Position numbers and translations under genes: made by a program
Notes under the pieces: model-generated
Told to the model about the DNA's origin: nothing
The model's database searches: none
Seen by the model: only the letters and a program-made list of their open reading frames with translations
Shown: positions 1 through 10,202 of the stretch, one piece after another
Numbering within the stretch: the first letter of the stretch is position 1
Layout: every line of letters starts with the position of its first letter
Assembly: GCA_951799405.1 (NCBI GenBank)
Contig: OX637363.1
Location: 10,168,001-10,232,000 of the forward strand
Direction: 5' to 3'
Length of the DNA stretch: 64,000 bases
Source: Agapetus fuscipes
Taxonomy: Eukaryota > Arthropoda > Insecta > Trichoptera > Glossosomatidae

Positions 1-685
1 AACCTGCCTTTAATGTCTTGTTTCTTAGTAAGGGATCTCCCAAAGATCCAAGTGTAACAATGCTATTGGTTATTGTTGTTATATTATATGAAGAGTGTTG
101 CATTATATGAAAGATGTGTGTTGTGGAGTAGCCGGTATGTTTCATCGCGACAATTAGCGCCACTTGCGCTTTAGCTGGAATTGCAGCGGTACCTCACAGC
201 CTCGGCGAGTGGTGTCGTGTGTAAACCAGTTCCAGCCAAATGTGTGTACCTACGTCCATTGTAGTGGCAGGAGAGCCAAGATCCTGCTGGTGGGAGCGAA
301 CAAGGATACTAGCGGAGGAATAGTCGGGAGAGGGACGCCTGATGAGGTGGGCCTGTTCAACTTGTGTTTTGTTAAAAAAAAAACTAAAGAAAATGTTCTT
401 TTGAAGATATTTGTTTCATTGGCATGTATTCGAGTGTGGGAAGTTGAGAGTGTTCAAGTTGATTTTTGCTTTAAAAGAAAGAACTTTAATGCGATTTGAT
501 TTGCCATGTGTTTTTATCTGGTTAATATGAGCAACTAAGTCGTCCAAGTAAGAATCGCTGAATGATCCAAGAAACAGCACGGCGTACTCCTTGACCGATT
601 AGTTATTCAGATGTTGTGCTAGATTGGTAGGACTGCATTCGGCTATCAGCCGCCGTGTGGTGAAGTCCCTTTTGGCGGCGCTCTC

Positions 686-691
686 TCAGTC
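686..691 (+). promoter_or_regulatory. Doa: Candidate initiator of the first Doa promoter
   Basis: TCAGTC matches the arthropod initiator consensus TCAGT and lies in a locally GC-rich stretch (about 660-900), 160 bp upstream of the first in-frame ATG at 851. No TATA box sits at the usual distance. The same hexamer occurs upstream of the two other large candidate 5' exons, which is the main support. Transcript start data are lacking. Confidence 0.35.
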
Positions 692-850
692 AGCGCGCCG
701 TTGGCCGTCGGTTCTATTTCCGGAGGTGAGGCGAATACTTGCGTGCGGGGAGGCGGGCGGGGAGGCGACGCGGAGCAAGTCCATTTGTCGAGAGAGACGC
801 CAAGCGGCGGCTGGTGTCGGAGTCCTGGTGAACGCTGGGGAGGTGATGCC

Positions 851-2467
851 ATGTCAGGCCAGCAGCGCGCGCGGCCCCGCCGGCCCCCCAGGAACCTGCT
901 CTTCACCTGCCAGCCGCCAGACATCGCCTTCGAGCACGTGCTGGTGCCGCAGATAGAGGCGCTCTCCATCCAGCCGGACAACAACAACAAACAGTATGAG
1001 CGCAACAGGATGCTGGGCACGCAGACAAGTGAAGGTGCGGGAGAGCGCGATGATAGACTCAGCAATGCCAGCGGGGTGCTACGACCTGACGCCGAACCGT
1101 TCAAACCTGCGATAGTGAACTACGAACCCATGTGCCTTTACGACAACCTAGCGTTCGATTACTTAGCTCCTGAAATCGTCCCGGTAGACGCCTTAGTCCC
1201 CGTGGGAGTGGGGGAAGAAAAACCTCCCATCATGCCTGTGTACGTCAACCCCTTAAAAGTGCCCTCAGCCCCCAAGAGAGTGCGGAAGAAACACGACGAT
1301 TCTACCAACTACGCGGGTGACCTTGAGGACTGTAATCAGCAAGAGGCCGGAAGTAATTTGTGTAGGAACCAACATTCGGAACCAGACTTTGCGAACTATT
1401 ACAGTGCAACAGTTGCCACCCAACAAAAGACGCTATCCTGGCAAAACCTGCCTCTCATATTAAACAACCCGTTTTACGATTGTTCCATGGCGTACGATCA
1501 AAACGGGGAACCGGGCGGTCAACAGATTGTTTTCCCTGAAAACTATTGTGCAGTTGATGACGCTTATGTGCCTCCTTATTCTTATGTGCCTAGTGAAAAT
1601 GTAGAAGTGATCGCGGGTGATACAACGATTCCATTGCAATACTTTTACGATAACAGTTCGATTTCTGGCGATCCCTGGGCGCCCGTAGCCCAACCCGTGT
1701 CGGACGCGCAAGCGCCCAAGGACTCCCCTTTCGAGAATCCCTTCACAGACTTGGAAAGCATTCCGTACGTCCCCTTAGAAAGTTCAGAAGGCTATCAGGA
1801 TTTCGCAGCAAATGTGGAAGACGTGCCTTACGTGAACAGGGACGATAACAGATCTCCGTTTAACTTGGAATACTACGACACAGCTCCCGAAACCACGACA
1901 ACTGGTTCCAACAGCTTGTCACCTTATTTAGAAGACAAATCTCCTGTGAACCTGCAAGACGACGGGGGCTACATCACCCCGCAAGACTCGTACGATGTAT
2001 CGAGCTCTACGTCTCCTACCAAAGAGATCCAAGTGTTGATAGACCTCACTAAAGGCAGCTCTGCCAGTGATGGGAGCATCGACGGTTCTTCAACCAGACC
2101 AGAAGTCAGCCTGGAGCCTCCGTCCAGTTTTTCAATCGACTACGACGCGAGTTCTGTGAATGTTCCAACGTTTAGTGTCAACCAGGATTCAGCGCGCGGA
2201 TCTCTAGAACCATGTCGGTCTCCCGAGTGCCTCACAAGTGATATCAACCAGCAGAATTGGTCTAGAGGGGACGAGACCGATGTTGAAGTGGAAGATGTAG
2301 CCCATCTGGCTACTGTTGCTTCTTGTCCCTGCATCGTGGTGGATGTAGACGGTGATCAGGCTTCCATTGAGGAACCGCCTGAACCCCAGGGGCCGCCTCC
2401 TTTCTTGCTGCAGCCAGAAGTTCCAGAAGAATCTCAAGCAGCTGCGGCAGAACCCGAGGAGGAAGAG
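851..2467 (+). CDS. Doa: Doa alternative 5' coding exon 1 (long N-terminal extension)
   Basis: Open frame from ATG 851 (the frame upstream has no ATG) to TGA at 2471-2473. The stop lies four bases past a potential donor, GAG|gtctga after 2467, so the coding part is 539 codons ending in phase 0, exactly the phase required by the first shared kinase exon at 39194. The protein has no recognised domain. A short basic start (MSGQQRARPRRPPRN) is followed by an acidic, Pro/Ser/Asp/Tyr-rich, probably disordered region with repeated YVP and SPF motifs (YVPPYSYVPSEN, SPFENPFTD, SIPYVPLESS) and an acidic end (EPEEEE). Insect Doa genes are known for alternative promoters that add long N-termini to one kinase domain, and this fits. 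The donor is weak. The alternative is an independent single-exon gene ending at the TGA. Confidence 0.55.
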
Positions 2468-2473
2468 GTCTGA

Positions 2474-3286
2474 CTTGTGCATTTATTTATCCAATCTTTT
2501 CCCAATTTACAGACTTAGAGAATCTTAAACCATTTTAGACAGCTAATGGAGTCAGAATTTCAAGGTCCGTAGTGACTTGATTCTATAAATGCAAAATGCT
2601 TTCTGGTTGTAGTCATAATTTATTTTTTATTCCGACTCCATTACACCAAAGTACCATGTGAGATTTCACCATCTAGGTCTCTAATTGACGTCCGTTTTTT
2701 ACTTTCAGTAAAAATATAAATCAAAATGGTTTGAGATTTATGATCAAACCCTCGATTAATAACGTTATTGAAATTTTTAATTAGTTAGGCAATAAAGTCA
2801 ACTTATATAATTATAATCATTTGTGAAGAAAATGTAACACTTTTTTTATTACGCTCTAATTGAACTTCGAGCAAATAAGATTTTTGTTTATTGACATTGA
2901 CATGTTGAATATATTTTTTTCCAATTAAGATTAAAGTAGAATGATAAATCGGCATTTTTTTCTGAAAATATTTACATTTTTCCTTGCATTATATCGTTTG
3001 ATTTAAAACAATTTGGTGTTGGATGATGGTGAATAATTCAGTGTTATGTCGGTCAGAAATAGCTCTTCTAGTTAGAAGCTTGCTGCAATAATATTCTCGC
3101 TGCAGAATTAGTAGATATAAATAAAATATTGAAGATTCATACGTCATCGCAATAAACATCCGATGAAAATAGTTTTTAAAATCTCCACTTGACCAAGACT
3201 CCAACTTTTGTATCACGTCTTCGAAATATTTTCCTAAAATTCACAACCCAAGTATAACCATATTCGTTTCAATCTCAACCATTAGA
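2474..3286 (+). other. Intronic AT-rich stretch without recognised features
   Basis: No convincing coding frame and no match to the repeat families found elsewhere in the window. Taken as the start of the large Doa first intron (or the 3' UTR of the upstream ORF, if that is a separate gene). Confidence 0.4.
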
Positions 3287-3535
3287 TTCCTTGACTTATA
3301 GGTTGGTATGAGGTTGACCACCCATACTGTAAAAAATGGTTCACTTTGCCAATGTCACCCCTGTTTCAGGGAATGTCGGCAAGAGTTGCAGGGCTTATGT
3401 TCATTTGAGGTTTGGATTTTATTTGTAAGTACACAATCAGCATTTGTAAGCGCGAACTACACGTGTTTGTTTGTGGGCATACATCTGAGAGCTTTGAATG
3501 AATATATCCTCGCAACTTAGATTATAGATAGACAG
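3287..3535 (+). repeat. LINE-A 3' end, copy 1
   Basis: Starts in the common core CTTGACTTATAGGTTGGTATG and ends GCAACTTAGATTATAGATAG. Imperfect direct repeats of about 40 bp flank it (3245-3283 and 3543-3582, both ending CAATCTCAACCAT), which look like a long target duplication. Nearly identical to the inverted copy at 3729-3979. Confidence 0.75.
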
Positions 3536-3629
3536 ATAGATCATAACCCATGTATGGCATTATTCGTTCAATCTCAACCATAGTTGCTAAAAAAAATAAT
3601 TACTAAAAATTGAAAAATTAAATAATATT

Positions 3630-3723
3630 TCTGAAATAGCGAATGAATGGGATATTCCGAGTCATAATAAAAGGAGAATGAAGAGTGTGAAGAAGTTTAC
3701 GACTCTGGATGAAATGAAAGAAG
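3630..3723 (+). repeat. LINE-A coding fragment
   Basis: A piece of the reverse transcriptase C-terminus of LINE-A (AATGAATGGGATATTC through GACTCTGGATGAAATGAAAG), broken off just before the inverted copy that follows. It carries no intact frame. Confidence 0.6.
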
Positions 3724-3728
3724 CATCT

Positions 3729-4310
3729 ATTATCTATCTATAATCTAAGTTGCAAGGATATATTCATTCAAAGCTCTCAGATGTATGCCCACAAACAAAC
3801 ACGTGTAGTTCGCGCTTACAAATGCTGACTGTGTACTCACAAATAAAATCCAAACCTCAAATGAACATAAGCCCTGCAACTCTTGCCGACATTCCCTGAA
3901 ACAGGGGTGACATTGGCAAAGTGAACCATTTTTTACAGTATGGGTGGTCAGCCTCATACCAACCTATAAGTCAAGGAATACGAGTAATAAATAACATTTA
4001 AGTATAAGAAAACAACAAAACCTTAAAAATAAATCTATACAAAAAAAGTCAAAAATGTCTTATGCAAAAAATGTAGCAAGCTAATAAACCAACATTACAA
4101 ATCAGCATTGCAGATTAGCCGCCACTTCTTCCTGTCCTTGCATACTTCTTTCATTTCATCCAGAGTCATAACCTTTTTCATACAAGCTCTTCTTTTATTA
4201 TGACTCTGGATATCCCATTCACTCGCTATTTCGAAAATTTGGTCCATCCATTCCTTTTTTCGGTCTTCCTCTTCCACGACATCTATCAATTCTTGCAGCA
4301 TACACTTTCT
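3729..4310 (-). repeat. LINE-A, longer inverted copy with RT C-terminus
   Basis: Read on the - strand: the last about 60 codons of a non-LTR retrotransposon polyprotein (4095-4301: KEWMDQIFEIASEWDIQ, then DEMKEVCKDRKKWRLICN), a 3' UTR, then the standard 3' core and an AGATT-type tail. The run of Trp, Asp and charged residues ending in DRKKWR is the C-terminus common to endonuclease/reverse-transcriptase LINEs. The element is 5' truncated. Its 3' 250 bp mirror copy 1, so a transcript could fold into a long hairpin. Confidence 0.7.
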
Positions 4311-4317
4311 TCGTCAG

Positions 4318-4515
4318 CATGTAAAGACATAAAGAAATGGCGGTTGATCTGTAATGTTGGCGGCTAGGACTAGGGTTTTTTTAAATTAGGATTATATATT
4401 ATGTTTTAGATTTGATGTCCATACATAATATTCATTGATTTTAAAAATTTTTTTTTTTGAGTATGTTCCTTGATACTTATTGGTTGGTATGCGGCTTACT
4501 ACCCATGCTGTTCAG
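4318..4515 (+). repeat. LINE-A fragment
   Basis: Begins AAATGGCGGTTGATCTGTAA (end of the LINE ORF and start of its UTR) and stops in the core after ACCCATGCTGT. Truncated at both ends. Confidence 0.6.
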
Positions 4516-4739
4516 ACAAAGTGCTGGCAGAACAAACCACCCTAGCGGAATGGCGTCTGAATACAAGCATCATGTTGTTACGAACTTGGAGAACCTACGT
4601 GCGACTGTACATGCATACATAGAACAGTCTGACACAAGTATGATGATGATAGTGCTACGAACTACAAAATAAAAGTACCGACGCGCACCTATACATGTAC
4701 GATAGTGTGGGTAGAACCATCTGGGAGTAGTCCATGATA

Positions 4740-4986
4740 GTGATTATGCGTATAATGACGTTCTGGTGTGAGCGAGAGATCGAAGAATGATCCGGAATAT
4801 GCAAGAAAGATCTATGTTGCACCTATATAAGAGGACTGCAATATGGCAGCAGACAGAGAGTGTAGATAAAAAATTGAGCCGTGAAGTTCGAAAGCCAGAA
4901 CTGGAAATCAATTGTGAACCAAATTGTGCAAAATGAATTCTTTTAAGCAGTTGAATTAAAAGTGAACCCAGTAAAAACATAACAAT
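4740..4986 (+). repeat. Possible solo-LTR-like repeat, copy 1
   Basis: Shares a segment with 9968-10200 (-) and 15420-15650 (+): a TATA-like element (CCTATATAAGAGG), AATTGTGCAAAATGAATT, and an end in AACCCAGTAAAAACATAACA. A TATA box, a polyadenylation-like AATAAA in sister copies and a CATAACA end suggest an LTR. No internal retroelement or paired LTR is seen and the 5' limit is unclear. Confidence 0.35.
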
Positions 4987-5028
4987 GTTATTACACGTGC
5001 TTGTATTTGCATGCAAGGTGATATCAAA

Positions 5029-5273
5029 CGGGGCTATTCTTAGACATTTTAGCCGTCGGTTGAGCCCACGCTTTGACAAACTAATGTTGCCTGGGCTGAA
5101 AGTTTCATCACCACGGTCATTTTTACCCGTACTGAATTTGGTAATATTTGTATGAAGACAAATTAGCTGTTCACTTGCGGCCATCTTGGATTGACAGGTC
5201 TTTATACCAATGCATCATTAGTTTGTCAAAGCGTGGGCTCAGCCGACGACTAAAGTGTCTAAGAATAGCCCCG
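5029..5273. mobile_element. Compound foldback element (outer arms around half of MITE-E)
   Basis: Outer inverted arms of about 60 bp (GGGGCTATTCTTAGACATTT at left, its mirror ending AAGAATAGCCCC at right) enclose the left half and centre of MITE-E. The MITE-E right arm is missing. A left outer arm with the same internal join recurs at 52,636-52,757, so this is a family and not a one-off rearrangement. Confidence 0.55.
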
Positions 5274-5607
5274 AAAGTGCTTTTAATATTTATGTTACTT
5301 TGAACATTACAAAGGTATTCATTCACATGTAGTCTTGATTTATTCGTCACAAGGACGCGTCCCGTTCACACCGATGCTATGGGTGCATCTAGTGATCGTC
5401 TACTTGGAAGTCTTCCACTTGTGTCGCAAGGGCTCTGGCAAACTCCCCGTCATGTCATCTGCAGTACACGCATCCATACAATAACACTGGCCCTTGTTCC
5501 ATACAAAATGGCAAAACCATCATCAGTCTCGTATCTCGATTCATTTGAGCTGTAATCTTTAATCCGTGTCGAAGATGTTTATAATACACAATCAGACACG
5601 TGTAAGA

Positions 5608-5700
5608 CAATCAATATAATCTAAGTTGCCAAGATACATCAATATTTAAGTTTCTAATCTATCGCATGCCCACAGCAGACAAGTGTAAGTTTACACTTAC
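5608..5700 (-). repeat. LINE-A 3' fragment, diverged
   Basis: ATAATCTAAGTTGCCAAGAT followed by the CATGCCCACA..CAGACA segment typical of the LINE-A end on the opposite strand. Confidence 0.45.
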
Positions 5701-5703
5701 ACA

Positions 5704-6021
5704 TCGGTCGATAGCTCAGTTAATAGAGTGCTTGCATTCTACCCCGTGAGCTCGGGTTCGAGTCCCACCGAGGAGGGTGTCAGAAATGATTTCCTATTTC
5801 GGTGTTTATTTCAAACCCCATAATGAAAATACCGGCAAGGTTTACTCAGCCTTAACAAGAAATGAGTACCAGCCCCCTCGGGAGCTGGGAAACCCCCACT
5901 TCAACTGAAGTGGTTGGCGTAAGGCCGGCCCCCTTACCTGTAAAAACAATAGGTTCCACTCGCCACATGCGACCCCTTCGGGGATAACGCGGCAAGAAGT
6001 TACACTATATGTGTGGCTTTA
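5704..6021 (+). mobile_element. SINE-B (tRNA-derived), full length
   Basis: The head is tRNA-like with an A box (TAGCTCAGTTAATAG) and a B box (GGTTCGAGTCCC). A conserved body follows (TTTCCTATTTCGGTGTTTAT, GGCCGGCCCCCTTACCTGTA, GCGACCCCTTCGGGGATAAC), ending ACACTATATGTGTGGCTT. tRNA-derived SINEs are transcribed by RNA polymerase III from these boxes. The body and not the head identifies the family here. Confidence 0.8.
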
Positions 6022-6742
6022 TTCAATCGATCTTATGGGAGAATTCCTTAGATAGAATAGACCCAAATAAACTGTTCTTTTATCAAATGTGTCGTATGAC
6101 TAAGAACTTACAAATTTCCATTACTGGTATATTTTCATCCTTTGGCATTGTTTCCCGATGTCTCACGATGTTTTTTTTTTCCGACATGCGAAAAGCTCGT
6201 CTGATCCGTCTCTCTCTCTCTCCCTCTGCCTTTTGCGCAACACCGAAAGTATTGCCGCCGAAGCGACGCGCGCCAAATATATACCTCAGTCCACGTGCTT
6301 CTTACACAACATCATCACCATCATCATTGTTTAACACCGGACCGGTCCGTAGTCCAGTGGCAACAACAAAAAATTGTGCTACAAAAACTAAGTTGGTATT
6401 GTTATGTAAATAGTAGATTAATTATAGGTGTACATCGTAGGTAGTAATAATTATTATAGCGTTATGTCAAAAGTAGATTAATATAGGTGTACACCGTAAG
6501 TAGCAATAATTATAGGCCTAGGAAATCTTGAAATGAAATAATCCCTTTGTACTCTTGGAGCTGGTAGAACGTTCGAGAGTTTGCTGGCAAATTAGTCACT
6601 AGAAACTTCTGTCTCTGAAGTATATAAGGAGCAAAATTGAGTGCACCAAGACAGATAGATAGTCGCCTTTGATTGAAGAGTGTCTGAGGTGCTGAACTGT
6701 GAAAATAAATTTGAGTTGCTAAAAGTGTTAAAAATAAATATA
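6022..6742. other. Unassigned intronic DNA
   Basis: AT-rich with two related stretches (6405-6450 and 6465-6515, sharing AAAAGTAGATTAAT..AGGTGTACA) that look like a short local duplication. No supported gene. Confidence 0.35.
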
Positions 6743-6953
6743 AATTCAAAAACACTGTTTATTTTCACATGAATATATTTAAAAAGATTACAATCTTTAG
6801 AGTAAGTTACTAACGTTTTCGACCTAGAAGGTCATCATCAGGTATAAATCATACCTGATGATGACCTTCTAGGTCGAAAACGTTAGTAACTTACTCTAAA
6901 GATTGTAATCTTTTTAAATATATTCATGTGAAAATAAACAGTGTTTTTGAATT
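6743..6953. repeat. Perfect long palindrome (foldback element)
   Basis: Two arms of about 102 bp, identical by eye, separated by only seven bases (TAAATCA). The outer ends are AATTCAAAAACACTG and its mirror; the inner ends are GATGATGACCTTCTAGG and its mirror. Such a perfect arm match implies recent origin or arm-to-arm gene conversion. No target duplication is evident. Confidence 0.75.
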
Positions 6954-7154
6954 CCTCAAAAAATTTTAAATTATAACAGTATGAATTTTCACAGTGTTAA
7001 TACACAAACAATACAAAATATATAAATATAAATTGTAAAAGAGATTAAGTGAAAATAAATATCCAGAAAAAAGACCAGGTATGTTTTAATTTAGAGACTT
7101 TCCGAACCCAAAAACACTACAGTATCTTACTTTCGTTTCGACGTCTTCTGAAGC

Positions 7155-7449
7155 TTCAAATAGTCTAGTGCTCAACACTTCGGACTCGTAAATGGAAGGT
7201 TGTGGGTTCAAATCCCGGCGGAGCACAAAAAATATCCCATTTATATTTCTAAAGGTGCTCTTCGCTGGGTTGAAAAATTCATAAACCTTAACCAAAGGTC
7301 GATCAACAAAGGTCCATCCAGCAACTAGGTCTTTCTTGACTATTGGCGTTTTGCAGCGACGACCAAGCTTGCAGAGGGCTCTTGAGGTGTGATAAACACA
7401 AAAACATCGCTCACCAAATAAATCATCCTACTATTATTATTATTATTTC
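7155..7449 (+). mobile_element. SINE-C copy with ATT-type 3' end
   Basis: tRNA-like segment (CTCAACACTTCGGACTCGTA, B box GGTTCAAATCCC), then the body ending GCGACGACCAAGCTTG, the tail module (AGGGCTCTTGAGGTGTGATA, TCACCAAATAAATCA) and an ATT repeat. The 5' part, including the 5S-like head, is missing or badly diverged. Confidence 0.7.
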
Positions 7450-7685
7450 GGCACAGATGCAATGTATATGGAAGATCTAAATGCATCCACTTCTGTAAAT
7501 AGCGCGGACCGTGCATAAAACGTCTTTTATTTTCACGTTGGATATTTTTAGACGGTACATTTTCCCGCAGAACTAACTGTTTGCATTTTCCATCTTTCCC
7601 AACACCAGGGGCGTGCATCCCATACAGGCACATGCGCCGAACAGGTAGGCAATATATGGCAAAAAAAACATTTAAGCGCGGTATC

Positions 7686-7870
7686 TAATCTAAGATAAGT
7701 TGCAAATATTTGTAACATTAGGGACATGCATTCTCACAAGCAGACACATACAAGTTCGCGCTTGAGCATGCCGCATGTGAACCTATGTAGGTACAATATG
7801 AAAACCAAATCTCAAATGGTCATACACCCTGCAACTCTTACCGATCTTCCCTGTAACAAGGGTGAAATGA
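7686..7870 (-). repeat. LINE-A 3' end
   Basis: CTAATCTAAGATAAGTTGCA at the tail side, then the GCATGCCGCATGTGAACCT segment and CCCTGCAACTCTTACCGATC. Truncated in the CCCTGT..CAGGG hairpin region. Confidence 0.65.
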
Positions 7871-7904
7871 AGATTCAGATTCAGAATTTCAGAAATTCAG
7901 ATTA

Positions 7905-8085
7905 AAAATACAAAATTTAAGTTCGATTGGAGCCATAGTTAGCATTTCAGTCAATTTCAAAAGAGTTTTTTTTTAAGGAATGGAAGAAAATATTTATTCT
8001 GAAATGTTTTTGCCTATACTCTATGCACGCGCCTGCCCAACAATCATTTCTGGAGCAACTTCACCTGTAACGTCAGTGCAGCGGT
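7905..8085 (+). repeat. Unclassified repeat H, copy 1
   Basis: About 150 bp shared with 10,410-10,577: AGTTCGATTGGAGCCATAGT through GCACGCGCCTGCCCAACA to CAACTTCACCTGTAAC. No ends or coding potential recognised. Both copies lie next to LINE-A copies. Confidence 0.55.
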
Positions 8086-8149
8086 GTCGAAGACGGGCAA
8101 ATGCCATGGGCGAAATTTCATTGTAAAGATATTTTAACATTAAGGATTC

Positions 8150-8212
8150 ATAATGTAATTTGTTGTGTATGTTCCTTGACTTATAAGTTGGTATGCGGCG
8201 GACCACCCATTA
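8150..8212 (+). repeat. LINE-A core fragment
   Basis: TATGTTCCTTGACTTATAAG through CGGACCACCCAT only; truncated on both sides. Confidence 0.5.
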
Positions 8213-8279
8213 AGATGTTATCACATCATAATCAAGAGGACCACTAACATCCAAAATTACAAATGGGGACCTATTTATG

Positions 8280-8659
8280 TTTACGGATAAGGGGGCCGGC
8301 CTTACACCAAGCTCAGTTGAAGTGGGAGTTTCCCAGCTCCCGGGGGGCGGCTTCTCATTTCTTGTGAAGACTGAGTACACCATGGGATCGAACTCAAGCT
8401 CTCGGCATGGAATGCTAGCATTCCACCAACTGAGCTATCGACCGGACTTTTTACGGGCTTGGTCGTCGCTTCAAAGTGCCAATTCTCAAGTAAGACCCAG
8501 TTGTTGTGAGGCTGGATGGACCTTTTGATGACCGGTCTTTGGTAAAGGTTTATGAAATTTCAACCGAGCGTAGAGCATGTTTGAAAATATAAATGGAATT
8601 TTTTTGTGCTCTGCCGGGATTCGAACCCATAACTTTCCTTTTACGAGTCATAAGTGTTA
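8280..8659 (-). mobile_element. Composite SINE (SINE-C body joined to SINE-B)
   Basis: Read on the - strand: the SINE-C tRNA-like unit and body (8452-8659) run directly into a SINE-B unit (8280-8451) through GACCAAGCCCGTAAAAAGTC. The same join is found at 44,398 and 47,967, so it is an inherited composite and not a chance insertion. The SINE-B part lacks its 3' tail. Confidence 0.7.
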
Positions 8660-8985
8660 AATGGCGGTTAATCTGTGATGTTGGCGGTAGGTTTTTTTTA
8701 ATTCATATTAGTTTTTTGTTAGTTTTTGATGTCCATACACGTTATAATTTGTTGATTTTAAAAATGTAATTTGCTGTGTATGTTCCTTGCCTTATAGGTT
8801 GGTATGCGGCTGACCACCCATGCTGTAGAAAATGGTTCACTTTGCCAATGCCACCCCTGTTTCAGGGAAGGTCGGCAGGAGTTTCAGGGTGTGTGTCCAT
8901 TTGAGATTCGGGTTTTTTGGTTTGTGGGCATACATCTGAGAGCTTTAAATGAATATATCCTTGCAACTTAGATTATTATTATTAT
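8660..8985 (+). repeat. LINE-A 3' end
   Basis: Starts AAATGGCGGTTAATCTGTGA, then the 3' UTR, the core TTATAGGTTGGTATGCGGCT and an end TTGCAACTTAGATTATTATT. Partly shortened after GGGTTTTTTGG. Confidence 0.7.
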
Positions 8986-9021
8986 AGATTTCCTCTCTGT
9001 ATCTCAAAGCAACGCAACACA

Positions 9022-9179
9022 TACTATAGCACTGCGCAGCTAACGGCCCTGCAACCAGATAAGGACAACTGCCACATCACCAACACCTCTGCGGCACTAC
9101 AGCAAGTGTCATAGACCCCTAGAGTCTCTTGAATCTAGGGAATCTCCCGCACAGGCTTCCTTAAAAAAAACTCACTACA
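9022..9179 (+). mobile_element. Module D unit 1 (short A-tailed retroelement)
   Basis: About 150 bp: AGCACTGCGCAGCTAACGGC, CACCAACACCTCTGCGGCAC, CATAGACCCCTAGAGTCTCT, ending AGGCTTCCTTAAAAAAAA. A second copy follows head to tail. Its 3' half is also the 3' end of two SINE-C copies (20,938-21,032 and 52,078-52,177). Confidence 0.6.
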
Positions 9180-9180
9180 G

Positions 9181-9317
9181 CACTGCGCAGCTAACGGCCC
9201 TGCTACCGAATAAGGACAACTGCCACACCACCAACACCTCTGTGGCACTATAACAAGTGTCATAGAACCCTAGAGTCTCTTGAGTCTAGGGAGTCACCCG
9301 CACAGGCTTCCTTAAAA
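9181..9317 (+). mobile_element. Module D unit 2 (tandem copy)
   Basis: Same order as unit 1 with a few substitutions (CTGTGGCACTATAACAAGTG; GAGTCACCCGCACAGG) and a shorter A run. The direct tandem arrangement with an A-tract between the units resembles a dimeric SINE. Confidence 0.6.
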
Positions 9318-9411
9318 AATCTTATTTTTTAATTTAATAAAAAAACAAACATATATTGAGTTTGACCGGTTTTGGCCTCTTGGCCATCTTCAGATTAACT
9401 TCGGATAAAGA

Positions 9412-9682
9412 AAAGGCTCCGCCGGGATTTGATCCCACAACCTTCCATTTTACGAGTCAGAAGTTCCCTGTTTCAGGGAATGTCGGCAACAGTTGCAGGG
9501 CTTATGTTCAATTGAGGTTTGGATTTTATTTGTAAGTACACAATCAGCATTTGTGAGCGCGAACTACACGTGTTTGTTTGTGGGCATACATCTGAGAGCT
9601 TTGAATGAATATATCCTTGCAACTTAGATTATAGATTAGATTAGTGTTAACCAGTAGACTACGGACCGGTCTCTAAATAGCA
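9412..9682 (-). mobile_element. SINE-C copy split by LINE-A
   Basis: The SINE-C tRNA-like segment reads CTCCGCCGGGATTTGATCCC..ACGAGTCAGAAGT (9412-9462) and resumes as AGTGTTAACCAGTAGACTAC GGACCGG (9644-9682). The gap is filled by a LINE-A 3' end, so the LINE insertion is younger. Confidence 0.65.
9463..9643 (+). repeat. LINE-A 3' end nested in SINE-C
   Basis: Starts CCCTGTTTCAGGGAATGTCG and ends AACTTAGATTATAGATTAGA. Very similar to copy 1 at 3287 (same CACAATCAGCATTTGTGAGC variant), so it belongs to the same subfamily. Confidence 0.7.
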
Positions 9683-9967
9683 GGAATGCTCGTCATTAAC
9701 CTTGCACTGTTTTTAAACGCGCGGGAAGACTCATCTGCAGAGCAGCAGGCAGCGCGTTCAAAGAAACCATTCCAGCTTCACCTTCGGGAAATCCTGTAAA
9801 TTTACGCGCTCTCTTCAAACAGAATCCCAACATTTATTATGTTATTTCTGATATTCCTGTCAACATAATCTGTGATGTTTAATTTTACTCCCGAATTCTT
9901 GTTAATTTCAATGTTGTGGTTTTCCTCTGTCGATAGGATATTTTCCTGTATTATTTCGCCTTTTTGT

Positions 9968-10200
9968 TATTGTTATGATTTTAGTTGTTTTTTTTTTAAA
10001 TCAAACTAAATTTAAATCAATGCAATTTATTTTTCATGATTTATTTTACACAATTTACTGATTTTTAGTTCTTGGTTTATCGATTTCGCAGCTCAATGTT
10101 TCAATCGACCACACGATTGCGGTCCAAATATATAGCGTCTTAACGGACACCTCTCGTATATTCTGGTCCTATAGTGAAACTCTACACACCTCTGTATTTT
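9968..10200 (-). repeat. Possible solo-LTR-like repeat, copy 2
   Basis: On the - strand it matches 15,420-15,650: ATATATTTGGACCGCAATCG, GTCGATTGAAACATTGAG, AATTGTGTAAAATAAA, ending in ATCATAACA. Classification as an LTR is tentative. Confidence 0.35.
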
Positions 10201-10202
10201 TA

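Noticed and set aside
646..1104. 152-codon open frame on the - strand
   Set aside because: It overlaps the GC-rich start of the Doa 5' exon in antisense and shows no family resemblance or splice context.
3308..3957. Two identical 70-codon open frames on opposite strands
   Set aside because: They are the same LINE-A 3' UTR segment in an inverted pair; the frame is non-coding in other copies.
5704..5780. tRNA gene
   Set aside because: A and B boxes are present, but the same head recurs with a constant 240-bp body at many sites, so it is a SINE head.
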